From Jiangella asiatica (GTDB lineage Bacteria > Actinomycetota > Actinomycetes > Jiangellales > Jiangellaceae): a stretch of 64,000 nucleotides of DNA. The stretch lies in contig NZ_SMKZ01000010.1 in the NCBI RefSeq assembly GCF_004349065.1, positions 62,001 to 126,000 of the forward strand, read 5' to 3'. Positions 17,319 to 25,443 of this stretch are shown one piece after another. Position 1 is the stretch's first letter. Every line of letters starts with the position of its first letter. The notes below the pieces were generated by a model. It was not told the origin of the DNA. It did no database searches and worked only from the letters and a program-made list of their open reading frames with translations. Position numbers and translations under genes: made by a program.

Positions 17319-17347
17319 TTGAGGTGGTCAATCTTTGAATACTTCAA
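17319..17347 (+). promoter_or_regulatory. Two adjacent MarR-type operator candidates
   Basis: TTGAGGTGGTCAA (17319-17331) has TTGA/TCAA arms, and TTGAATACTTCAA (17335-17347) has TTGAA/TTCAA arms, with 16 bases from start to start. They lie directly upstream of the MarR-type gene at 17367. MarR proteins usually bind 13-20 base inverted repeats of this kind over their own promoter, so autoregulation is expected. Confidence 0.5.
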
Positions 17348-17366
17348 CTGTCTGCTTCGAGGGTTC

Positions 17367-17819
17367 ATGAGCCACGGGTCCAGCGAGTTCATCGCGACCA
17401 TGTACGTCTTCGCCGAACGGCTCCGCGGCGACTACGACCAGGCCGCGCAACGGGCCGACCTCACGCCGGCTCAGGCGATCGTCATGGGCCTGCTGTCCGA
17501 GCCGCTGCCGATGAGAGACCTGGCCGAACGCCGGCACTGCGATCCGTCGAACATCACCTGGATCATCGACCGGCTGGAGCGCAAAGGCCTGGTCGCCCGC
17601 TCGGCCGACCCGTCCGACCGCCGGGTCAAGCGCGTCGAGCTCACCGGCGAGGGCCGCACCCGGCTGGCGCAGTTCCACCGCGAGCTGGACCAGATCTCCG
17701 TACTCAACGGGCTGACCGCAGCCGAGCAGCAGCGCCTGCTCCGCGCGGTTCCCGCGCTTCACCCCAGCGACGACCAGCCCTCGACGACGCCCGGCGCCCG
17801 ACCAGACGCGAAGGAATGA
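17367..17819 (+). CDS. MarR-family transcriptional regulator
   Basis: 150 residues from ATG 17367, with a GAGGG ribosome site. The wing helix-turn-helix is clear: MRDLAERRHCDPSNITWIIDRLERKGLVARSADPSDRRVKRVELTGEG, which includes the hallmark DPSDRR wing. Length is normal for MarR. It probably represses itself and the coupled DoxX-like gene through the sites at 17319-17347, and possibly the divergent DUF1772 gene. The inducer is unknown; small phenolics or oxidants are usual for the family. Confidence 0.85.
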   Translation: MSHGSSEFIATMYVFAERLRGDYDQAAQRADLTPAQAIVMGLLSEPLPMRDLAERRHCDPSNITWIIDRLERKGLVARSADPSDRRVKRVELTGEGRTRLAQFHRELDQISVLNGLTAAEQQRLLRAVPALHPSDDQPSTTPGARPDAKE

Positions 17820-17821
17820 CC

Positions 17822-18190
17822 ATGTTCGTCGCCACCGTCATCTGCAGCGTGTTACTCGCACTGGCCTTCGCGGGGACCGGTGTCGGCAAGGCGAGCGGTA
17901 AGGCCGACATCGTCGATGGGCTCGGCCGGCTCGGGGTCAGTCCACCCCTCGTCCGCGTGATCGGCCTGCTGGAGCTCGGCGGCGCGGCCGGCGTGGCGGT
18001 CGGTCTGGCGGTCGCCTGGCTGGGCATTGCCGCGGCGATCGGTCTCGCCGCTCTCATGATCGGTGCGATCACCACCCACCTGCGCGCCGGTGACTACGGG
18101 GAGCCCACGCGCCGCGGGGGTGCGCTCATGCCCGTCGCGCTGCTGCTCCTCGCCGTCGCGACCCTGGTCCTGCGAGCCGCCACGAGCTGA
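17822..18190 (+). CDS. DoxX-like small membrane protein
   Basis: 122 residues if translation starts at ATG 17822. AAGGA at 17811-17815 is ideally spaced for it, while the in-frame ATG at 17816 is only one base from that site. Either way the start overlaps or abuts the MarR stop, so the genes are coupled. Four hydrophobic stretches (about 2-20, 45-65, 70-90 and 102-120) and the start LALAFAGTGVGKASG fit the DoxX-like family. Function is unknown; redox or detoxification links are common for DoxX relatives next to MarR regulators. Confidence 0.65.
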   Translation: MFVATVICSVLLALAFAGTGVGKASGKADIVDGLGRLGVSPPLVRVIGLLELGGAAGVAVGLAVAWLGIAAAIGLAALMIGAITTHLRAGDYGEPTRRGGALMPVALLLLAVATLVLRAATS

Positions 18191-18294
18191 GCGCGGGCAT
18201 ATGCCGCGACGACGCCCGCCGTGACTGGGACCGCTCGCGGCGGGCGCCTTGTCGTGAGGCAGCCGGGCATCCACCCACGGATGCGTCGGAAGAG

Positions 18295-18390
18295 CCCGAA
18301 ATGATCACGTTCAGCAGGATCGCCCGAGCCTCACCATGATTGCGAGCATGGTGTGACACGAGATTTCGTGCTGAACGTGATCATTTCGGG
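18295..18390. terminator. Long multi-arm inverted repeat between convergent genes
   Basis: A perfect 22-base stem (18295-18316 with 18369-18390) carries TGATCA near its base. Inside it sit two smaller hairpins: CACCATG/CATGGTG (18332-18338 and 18347-18353) and CACGA/TCGTG (18357-18370). The element lies between the ends of the DoxX-like gene and the DUF6351 gene. It is probably a two-way terminator or mRNA-stabilising repeat. Confidence 0.6.
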
Positions 18391-18421
18391 GTCCCGCGGC
18401 CCACGGAAGCAGCAGGAGGCA

Positions 18422-20584
18422 TCAATCGATCACCTGCCAGGTGTCGCTCAGCGGTTGCTGGCCGACGCCGGGCTTCGACCAGTCACACACGCCCGACGGG
18501 AAGATCTCCAGCAGCCGGGCGCGCTCGGCCGGGGTGAAGTCGACCTCGTAGTCGCTCCATTCGACGTCCTTGCGGTGGCACGTCACCACGTCGTCGGTGA
18601 GCGGGGCGCCGGCCACCAGTCGCGGGGTGGAATGGGCGGGGTACAGCTGCCCGCACTCACCGGCGTTGTCCGGGGTGATCGGCTGGACGATCTCGCGGGG
18701 CTGTGCGTCGCGGCTCCAGCAGGCGTCGGTGAGATCGGCCGGCTTGTTCCGTACCACCCGCTGGTGCGCGGGCAGCGCCGAACCGTCGGCCATCAACGCG
18801 GTCAGCCACTGGTCCATGCTGGTCAGGGCATACTGAAGGGTGGGGCTGTTCAGGCTGAACCCACCGTAGCGGCTGTCCTCGACCAGGAAGACCTGGTTGT
18901 CCGCGTCGCCGTTCGCCGCCTCCAGCCGCGCCCGGGTGGCGAACCCGTGCGTCATCATGTGGATGTCGCCGTTCGTCGCGTCCTCGGAGTACGAGCGATA
19001 GTCGATGATCGGCGTGTCGGCCAGACCCGCGCCGCCATACAGGATGCGACCGGTCCGGTACGCGGCACGCGTCGCGATCGGGTCCGCCACGGTGCGGTGC
19101 GGAGTCGGCTGGGCGTCGAGGTCCAAGCCCCCGATGCCCTCGTTGAGGTCGAGGAACTGCTGTGTGGTGATCGCGCCGGAGTTCAGCGCTGCCAGCCCGT
19201 ACTGCACCCCGACGTTGTCCAGCGGCCGCCGGGCGAACCCGGTGGCCGGGTCCCGGCCGTAGACGTTGACGGTGTGGTCGTAGACGTCCCCCCGCGCGCC
19301 GTCGGGGTTGGTCTGCGCGTCGTAGTGCAGCTCGGCGGGCAGCTCGGCGGGGAACTCAGCGGCCGGGTCCAGTCGATTCGCCCCCTTGCTTAGGTTGCGG
19401 ATGCTCTGCCACCGCCCGAAGCCGGCGACCTGGCGCTGCTCCTCCTGGCTGAACTCGCCCGGCGCGACCTCGGTGAAGTAGTGCTCCAGCAGCCGAGCGT
19501 CGAACAGCGTGATGTTCGTCGCGGACGCGACATCGGGGAAGGTCCTCCCGACCACGATGCCGTCGAGCAGACCCGGATAGTTGTCGGCGATCTGGTGGCT
19601 CTGGTAGGAGCCGCCCGAGGAGCCCCAGCCGATGGTGAACAGCGGGTCACCGTACCGCTCGACGAACCGTTCCTTCACCATCATCATCGTCTCGGCGGCC
19701 AGAAGGTCGTTGCAGTTGTTGCCGAAGACGTTCAGCGACGCCGACGCGACCGCGTAGCCGCGACCGAGCATCTCCGGGTCCAGGACGCCGCCGGTGTCCG
19801 TGCCCTGGGTGTACCAGCCGCGCCGGCAGCCGCCGCCGAACGTGTAGATGAGCCGGTCGTTCCAGCCGGGGCCGCGCTGATGGAACGAGGGTTCCTCCGC
19901 GGCCGGGTCGTGCAGCATGGAGATCTGGTAGATCGCCCGGTTGAGCGTGCCGGTCTCGATCCGGATCAGGAACGGGACCGTCTCCCCGGTGATGGTTGTC
20001 GTCCAGGCCAGGTCGTCGGGTCGGACGGACGGGTCCGGCAGTGGCTTCGTCTGCCCGGCGGTCGACCGGTACGCGTAGTCGACCCGGGTGGCCGCCGAGC
20101 AGTCGTCGTCGAGCGGGGCGCCGAGCGTGCCACCGTCGACCAGACGGAACAGGTCGGTGGTGCAGACGTACGGTGTCTGGTGCGGACCGCTGATCACCGG
20201 ACCGGCGGCTGGGTGGTTCGTCACGACGAGTTGGTCGCGCAGCGACCCCGCGGTCGCGACCAGGCGGTTGCGTCCGGGGCGGAGTCGGTCGACCAAGCCG
20301 GTGAGGGTATGTGCGTCCGCGTCGGCCCGGAAGGAGCTGGTGACGTCCGCGCCGTCCCGTGAGATCCGTACCTCGTCCAACTGTGTGTCGCGCGGCACCT
20401 CCACTGCGACCAGCACATCGTCCGCCGTGACCATCTCGGGTCGGGCCGACAGCGATACGAGGCGCAGACTGTCTGCTTCCCCAGCCACTGCCGACCAGCC
20501 CGGCTGCGTCAGGACTGCCGACACGAGCGAGACGACGGCGCAGGCCGCGGCCAGAGTGGGGCGGCGTCGTGCGAGGAGAGTCAT
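18422..20584 (-). CDS. Secreted DUF6351 (tannase-like alpha/beta hydrolase) protein
   Basis: 720 residues. The start is ATG 20584, with GGAGG six bases upstream and a signal peptide (ARRRPTLAAACAVVSLVSAVL) directly after it; the longer open frame upstream is not supported. The whole mature protein aligns with residues about 839-1520 of the propeller fusion protein. Shared features include SARPEMVTADD near the start, SGPHQTPYVCTT, the nucleophile elbow GWGSSGG (serine near 322), DNYPGLLDG and the conserved HGFATRARL region. In the fusion protein LDHGGF occurs near the C-terminus, whereas here the same place reads SRYGGF. Function is inferred only: an extracellular esterase. Confidence 0.85.
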   Translation of the reverse strand: MTLLARRRPTLAAACAVVSLVSAVLTQPGWSAVAGEADSLRLVSLSARPEMVTADDVLVAVEVPRDTQLDEVRISRDGADVTSSFRADADAHTLTGLVDRLRPGRNRLVATAGSLRDQLVVTNHPAAGPVISGPHQTPYVCTTDLFRLVDGGTLGAPLDDDCSAATRVDYAYRSTAGQTKPLPDPSVRPDDLAWTTTITGETVPFLIRIETGTLNRAIYQISMLHDPAAEEPSFHQRGPGWNDRLIYTFGGGCRRGWYTQGTDTGGVLDPEMLGRGYAVASASLNVFGNNCNDLLAAETMMMVKERFVERYGDPLFTIGWGSSGGSYQSHQIADNYPGLLDGIVVGRTFPDVASATNITLFDARLLEHYFTEVAPGEFSQEEQRQVAGFGRWQSIRNLSKGANRLDPAAEFPAELPAELHYDAQTNPDGARGDVYDHTVNVYGRDPATGFARRPLDNVGVQYGLAALNSGAITTQQFLDLNEGIGGLDLDAQPTPHRTVADPIATRAAYRTGRILYGGAGLADTPIIDYRSYSEDATNGDIHMMTHGFATRARLEAANGDADNQVFLVEDSRYGGFSLNSPTLQYALTSMDQWLTALMADGSALPAHQRVVRNKPADLTDACWSRDAQPREIVQPITPDNAGECGQLYPAHSTPRLVAGAPLTDDVVTCHRKDVEWSDYEVDFTPAERARLLEIFPSGVCDWSKPGVGQQPLSDTWQVID

Positions 20585-20960
20585 CGATGGCCTCCAGGCT
20601 CGGTGACCGGGTCCGCGCAGACGGCGAACGCGGCCAGTTGAGTGTTGTGACTGGGCTGGTTGGGGTACCACCCCTGCGTGATGCGCAGCCGCACACCCAG
20701 TGCGTCGACGCCTGCCCGTCAGTGAGGAACGACGGCGGATGCTGATGGCTCGATGCGCAGACACGCGGATACGGGCTTCCGGTCGGGTTGAGCGCCAGGT
20801 TGTCGGGGTGTCTGTGCCGGTCGGTGCGGGCCATCCGGCGACCAGGTCGCGCGGGCTCAGCGCCGGTGGTCCGCCGTCGCGATCCGGATCGACCGGCACA
20901 GTGCCGCTGTGGGTGATCCCGTCCCGGATCGTGCCATCGAGGGCTCCCACCTGGCACTGC
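20581..20960 (-). pseudogene. Remnant of a discoidin-like carbohydrate-binding protein gene
   Basis: Reading the minus strand, one frame gives DNLALNPTGSPYP, then SFLTDGQASTHW. Near 20700 the sense jumps to another frame reading LGVRLRITQGWYPNQPSHN and continuing to a stop (20583-20581) that overlaps the DUF6351 start codon. NLALN...DGQ..T.W is typical of F5/8-type carbohydrate-binding modules. A frameshift and absence of a proper start suggest a decayed gene whose end is still fused to the downstream gene. A sequencing error could produce the same picture. Confidence 0.35.
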
Positions 20961-21448
20961 CGACCTCCTTCGCGTTCGCGGTAGTGGCCTGTGCCCTGCT
21001 GCAAGATGTCCTACAGGTTTCGTTACCGTAGGGTTCGCGGATCATGGTGTCAAGACCGGCGAGATGTCCCGTGAGTCCGCGCCAGCAACGGTCGGTCTGC
21101 TCCCGCAACCAGGGCGTGACCTGGCCTGTGCTATTGCCGAGAAAGAATCGCGCTGAAGGACGCAGATCATGGTGAGCCTGGCGACTTCCGACGCGACCAG
21201 CACGGCGAGGATCTCGTACGCGCCGAACCCGGCCGACCGGAGCCAGCGAGCGCATCGAACAGGTGCTGCAGCAACCAGCCGATGACGAGCATCGAGCCGT
21301 TCCAGGCGACCACACGCGCGAACTTCAAGGAGAACAGGCCGATCCGGTAGCGGGAGATCCGCCCGGCCGGGCGCCACAACGACAACCGTTGGTTACTATC
21401 GCCGAGCACCCACCGATGACGTTGAGGAAGAAGCTCCGGCGGAAAGCA
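20961..21448. other. Non-coding or decayed stretch upstream of the DUF6351 transcription unit
   Basis: Besides the promoter at 21025-21053, the minus strand around 21409-21180 can be read as RISRYRIGLFSLKFARVV followed by WLLQHLFDAL, then in another frame YEILAVLVASEVARL. This looks like a broken membrane-protein gene with a frameshift near 21240. I cannot assign a family, and no intact gene is supported here. Confidence 0.3.
21009..21053 (-). promoter_or_regulatory. Strong predicted promoter with overlapping operator
   Basis: On the minus strand TTGACA (21053-21048) and TACGGT (21030-21025) are separated by exactly 17 bases. The -10 begins the string TACGGTAACGAAACCTGTA, an imperfect inverted repeat in which CTACGGT pairs with ACCTGTAG. 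Its first 11 bases match the -10 region at 5630-5640 (TACGGTARCGA). It lies about 430 bases before the DUF6351 start and would read through the discoidin-like remnant. Confidence 0.5.
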
Positions 21449-22201
21449 TCAACGGTCGTGCCGACCGATGGGGACGACGAGGTCTTCTTCGGCGGTGATC
21501 ACGTCGCCGTCGAAGGTCGACCGTGCCGCGATCGCGGCCGCCTCCCGATCGTTGCCCGGCCAGAAGTGGGTGAGCATCAACTTGCGGGCGCCTGCCTCGG
21601 TGGCCCAGTGTCCCGCTTCCTCGGACGAGAGCAGGTTGCGGTGGATCTGTTGTCGCTCACCTTCCCTGTCGGTGGCTTCGACGATGTACAGGTCGACCTC
21701 GCGACCGAGTTCGGCGAGTAGCGGGTCCGGGCCGGTGTCGCCGGTGTAGGCGAGCGCCACCTGGTCGGTCTGCAGACGTATGCCGACGTTGGGCACGTAA
21801 TGGGGCAGCAGGGCGCCGCTGAGCTCGAATGGACCGACCCGATGGCTTCCCGGTAGCTCGTGGACGTCGAACACGGCATGCAGGTCCGCATCGGGCTCAA
21901 GCCCACCCAGGCGAGCCAGCACACCTGGCGTGCAGTACAGCGGTAGCGGGGAGCGGTCCACGCCGCCGTAGAGGCGCATCCGGAACAGCCCGTGCAGGTC
22001 GATGCAGTGGTCCGGGTGTTCGTGGGAGATCACCACGGCGTCCACGGCTCCGTCCGGGCAACGAGCCAGCAACCGTGGCAGGGCCGCGTAGCCGAGATCG
22101 AGCACCAGCCGGAAGCCGTCCCACTCCACCAGGAAACCGCTGCATGCCCGGCCCGGCTCCGGATAGGCGCCGCAGCTTCCGAGCACCGTGACCTGTCGCA
22201 T
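21449..22201 (-). CDS. MBL-fold metallo-hydrolase
   Basis: 250 residues from ATG 22201 (a GTG two codons upstream is possible). The metallo-beta-lactamase fold is shown by the zinc motif HEHPDH near residues 59-64, LDLGYAALPRL before it, LAYTGDTGPDP and a late MLTHFWPGND. VTVLGSCGAYP at the start is typical of the ribonuclease Z-like/PqsE-like group of small MBL enzymes. Length is normal for these. Neighbours give little clue; it lies 38 bases beyond the end of the rhamnosidase gene on the same strand and may be co-transcribed. A phosphodiesterase or lactonase activity is equally possible. Confidence 0.8.
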   Translation of the reverse strand: MRQVTVLGSCGAYPEPGRACSGFLVEWDGFRLVLDLGYAALPRLLARCPDGAVDAVVISHEHPDHCIDLHGLFRMRLYGGVDRSPLPLYCTPGVLARLGGLEPDADLHAVFDVHELPGSHRVGPFELSGALLPHYVPNVGIRLQTDQVALAYTGDTGPDPLLAELGREVDLYIVEATDREGERQQIHRNLLSSEEAGHWATEAGARKLMLTHFWPGNDREAAAIAARSTFDGDVITAEEDLVVPIGRHDR

Positions 22202-22239
22202 CAGCACAGTATGCGGACCTCACCCGGAACGTACCGACG

Positions 22240-25200
22240 TCAGGGCAGCTGTGCGGTGATCCGGTACCTCCCGGGTCCGGCGGAGTAGACGGCGTAGCCG
22301 TCGGCGAAGGACTCGAAGTCGACCTCCCGGGAGGCCCGGGCGGGGCGGCCGTTCACCCGCACGGTGGTGGGACGGATCGTGGGCACGTGGATCTGCGCGG
22401 TGGTGTTCCCTGGGATCGTCACGTCCAGCGAGAGGTCGCGGCTGCCCTGTTCGGCAATGCTCCACGCGCTGCGGATTCGCCCGCGCGGCCCGTCGAAGTA
22501 GCCGTCGACGTGGGTGAGCGGGAGGGTCGCCGTCCCGACCAGGCGCGGCTTCACCACCACCTGCTCGTAGGCGATCGCGTCGGGGACGTGCTGGATGCCG
22601 GCGAGGCCGGTGCTGAACCACTCGTCGATCTGCAGCAGGATGATGTGGTTCAGCGACGAGTTCCGTTCCGGCGCGTACCAGTGCTCGGGGACCGTGGTCA
22701 TCCCGTGCGGGTTGAAGACGGACGGGAGCATGAACGACCCGTAGCTGGGCCGGGTGGTCTCGTGCAGCAGCTCCCAGATGACGTCGTCGCGGCCGGCGTC
22801 GCTCAGCGACCGGAAGGTCGGCCCGAGCGAGATCGTGCCGCCGCTCAAGTGCGGCCCGCCACCATTCGGATGGTAGGCGTAGATCCGCTCGACCAGGTTG
22901 TCCAGGACGTCCTGTTCCGACCCGGCGGGCACCAGGCCGGCGTCGAGGGCCAGGGCGTTCGCCGCCTGCGTCCCGGTCGTGCCGGCGTTGCCGTCGTTGG
23001 TGTACGTGCGCAGGGAGTCGTTGAAGAAGCGGGCGTTGAACGCGGCGGCGATGTCGGCGGCCAGGACACCGAACCGCTGGGCGTCGCCGTCCTTGCCCAG
23101 CTCCGCGGCCATCTGGGCCAGCCGGTCGGTCATGAGGTAGTAGCCGTAGGTGCCGACCAGGACGCCGGGCGTGCTCTCGTCGCTGGCCACCCAGTCCTTG
23201 AGTGGGCCGTCGACCAGGTGCTCGCCCACGCCGTCGGCTCCGGCCTGCATGGTCCGCACGTAGTCGTGGTAGTCGACCATGGCCGCGTAGTGCCGGTCCA
23301 TTGTCGCGGTGTCCCCGTGCCGCTGCCAGAGCCACCACGGGGTGAGGATGATCGCGCTGCCCCAGTTGATGTCGTCGCGGTACATCGCCCATTGGCCGTC
23401 GAAGATCGGGAACTCCGGCGTGTGTGCGGGCACCAGGCCGGCGTTCGGACCGGCGACCAGCTGGGCCTCCCGCATCACCTGCTGCATGTGGGGCAGGAAC
23501 GCCGACATCTTGAAGTTGCGGTCGATCGCCTGGATCGACTGGATCATGTCCGCGAGCCAGCCGAGCTTCTCGCGGTTCGGGCAGTCGGTGAAGATCGACT
23601 GCATGTTGCTGGCGATCGAGTAGCGGCTCATCCGGTGCAGCCGGTTGACCAGGTCGCTGGACGTCGACACGTCGCCGGAGACCGTTGTGGAGGCGCGCGT
23701 GTGCAGGGCCGTCAGCGTCTCGGTGGTGACGTCATATCCCGCCGGCAGGCCGGTGACCTGGAGGTACTGGAAGCCGTGGTGGACGAACGACGGGCGCCAG
23801 GTCTCGCCGTCAGGGTCGCCGGCGGTGGTGTAGGTGTCGAAGATGTCGTCGTCGGAGCCCATGCTGCCGGCGTCGACGGTGCCGTCGGCGCTCAGCGATT
23901 CCGACGGCTGCACCCTGACGACGGTGCCGGCCGGCACCGTCCCGTCGACGTGGAGCTCGAACAGGGCGGCGGAGTTCTGGCCGAAGTCGACGACCCAGGT
24001 CCCCGGTACCGGCTGGGTGATCTCGACCGGGGCGACGGTGTCGACGATCGTCACGGGCTCGCCATGGCGCCAGGTGAGCCGGGTCGCCAGGCTCGGCGGC
24101 GGCGCGATGCCGGCGGCGATCCAGCCGGTCGGCGTGCCGTCCCCGCGGGTGGCCGTCGCCGACAGGTCAGCCCCCGGCAGATCCCAGCCGTGCTGCTCAC
24201 GCCGGGCGTCGTAGTCGCTGCCGGAGTACCAGTTGTCGGTGACCGTGGGCCCGAGGGCGCACCGCCAGCTCGGGTCGCTCACGATCGACTCGACGGAGCC
24301 GTCGCTATAGGCGACCTCCAGCCGGGCCAGGACGCGCGGGGAGACGGCGACGGTGGTCTCGTTCGCGGTGCCGGAGCGGGTGACCATCGCTCCGGCGGCA
24401 TGCGCCTTCGCCAGCGGCTCGGCGAAGGCGATGGTGATCGTGTCCGGACCGGCAGCGTCGACCGCGGTGATGATCCGGCACTCCAGGTCCGCGCCGCCCG
24501 CGCCGGTGTCGATGTTCACGGTGGCGCCGACGGCGAAACCGTCAACGGCCGCGACGGAGACCGTCGTGGCACCGTCCGAGACGGGGGCCGCCAGCGTCGT
24601 CGGCTCGGCCACCTCGCTTTGGAACTTGGTGTACACGTCTTCGCGGCCTACCGCCGGGTTCTCGATCTCGACGACGTTGGTGATGCCGTTGCCGAGCTGG
24701 ATGCCCAGGGTGTTCTCGCCGGGCGCCAGCAACGCGGTGATGTCGTAAGTGCCGACCTCGACCGACTGTTGCGGGTTGGAGTTGCCCGGGCAGAGCACGG
24801 CGTCGGTGACCTCGCGACCGTTCACCGTGGCGACGTAGACGCCGAGACCAGCCACGTAGAGGCGCGCCTGGCCGACGGTTCGGCCGGCGTCCACCGTGAA
24901 CGGCCGGGCCAGGATGGGGAGTGGATCGGCATCGGTCCTGGTGGGGTGCTGAATCCACACCGCCGCGCCCCAGTCCGTCGACGCGAGCAGTCCCACCTCC
25001 CAGGTCGACGGGGCACTCCAGTCCGACACCTCGCCGTCGGCGTCGCGGATCCGCACCTGCCAGACGACCGCCTGCCGCGCCGGCAGCTCGCCGCCGGCAT
25101 ACGGCACGCCGGCGGAATTCGACGACCGCACCCAGCCCGAGTCCCACAGGTCCGCCGCCTCGAGTGTGTCCGGGTTCGTCGCCGCCCGGATCTGGTACGC

Positions 25201-25443
25201 CACCTGGGTGCCGCGGTCCAGCCGCCACGCCAGCAACGGCGCGGGGTCGTCCACACCCAGCAGCCGGTCGAACCGGCCCGCCACCGACAACGACCCGACG
25301 GACACCGCCTCCGCCGCCGCGGCCGCCCGGGCCATCGGACCGACAGTCGAACCGGCGGCGGCCAGTCCGGTCACGCCGGCCGCGGTGACCTGCAGGAAGC
25401 GGCGACGAGACAGGCCGTCCGCCGGATGCGACACCTCGGTCAT
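22240..25443 (-). CDS. Tat-exported alpha-L-rhamnosidase, GH78
   Basis: 1067 residues, ATG 25443, with AAAGGAG nine bases upstream. The N-terminal SRRRFLQVTAAGVTGLAAAG is a textbook Tat signal. The order of modules matches bacterial GH78 enzymes: a fibronectin-like start with SLSVAGRFDRLLGVDDPAPLLAW, an N-terminal sandwich with LYVAGLGVYVATVNGREV, the concanavalin-like domain, then the (alpha/alpha)6 barrel. The last contains DCPNREKLGWLADM (about 619-632), which holds the catalytic acid, and WGSAIILTPWWLW. An insertion of about 70 residues near 280-350 within the N-terminal sandwich (TLAAPVSDGATTVSVAAVDG) is unusual for the family. The enzyme removes terminal rhamnose from plant or bacterial glycans. 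The divergent FCD regulator is the probable controller. Confidence 0.9.
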   Translation of the reverse strand: MTEVSHPADGLSRRRFLQVTAAGVTGLAAAGSTVGPMARAAAAAEAVSVGSLSVAGRFDRLLGVDDPAPLLAWRLDRGTQVAYQIRAATNPDTLEAADLWDSGWVRSSNSAGVPYAGGELPARQAVVWQVRIRDADGEVSDWSAPSTWEVGLLASTDWGAAVWIQHPTRTDADPLPILARPFTVDAGRTVGQARLYVAGLGVYVATVNGREVTDAVLCPGNSNPQQSVEVGTYDITALLAPGENTLGIQLGNGITNVVEIENPAVGREDVYTKFQSEVAEPTTLAAPVSDGATTVSVAAVDGFAVGATVNIDTGAGGADLECRIITAVDAAGPDTITIAFAEPLAKAHAAGAMVTRSGTANETTVAVSPRVLARLEVAYSDGSVESIVSDPSWRCALGPTVTDNWYSGSDYDARREQHGWDLPGADLSATATRGDGTPTGWIAAGIAPPPSLATRLTWRHGEPVTIVDTVAPVEITQPVPGTWVVDFGQNSAALFELHVDGTVPAGTVVRVQPSESLSADGTVDAGSMGSDDDIFDTYTTAGDPDGETWRPSFVHHGFQYLQVTGLPAGYDVTTETLTALHTRASTTVSGDVSTSSDLVNRLHRMSRYSIASNMQSIFTDCPNREKLGWLADMIQSIQAIDRNFKMSAFLPHMQQVMREAQLVAGPNAGLVPAHTPEFPIFDGQWAMYRDDINWGSAIILTPWWLWQRHGDTATMDRHYAAMVDYHDYVRTMQAGADGVGEHLVDGPLKDWVASDESTPGVLVGTYGYYLMTDRLAQMAAELGKDGDAQRFGVLAADIAAAFNARFFNDSLRTYTNDGNAGTTGTQAANALALDAGLVPAGSEQDVLDNLVERIYAYHPNGGGPHLSGGTISLGPTFRSLSDAGRDDVIWELLHETTRPSYGSFMLPSVFNPHGMTTVPEHWYAPERNSSLNHIILLQIDEWFSTGLAGIQHVPDAIAYEQVVVKPRLVGTATLPLTHVDGYFDGPRGRIRSAWSIAEQGSRDLSLDVTIPGNTTAQIHVPTIRPTTVRVNGRPARASREVDFESFADGYAVYSAGPGRYRITAQLP

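Noticed and set aside
18330-18390. Cloverleaf-like structure considered as a tRNA gene
   Set aside because: No T-loop GTTC, no anticodon stem of correct size and no CCA-type acceptor end; the outer stem of 22 bases is far too long.
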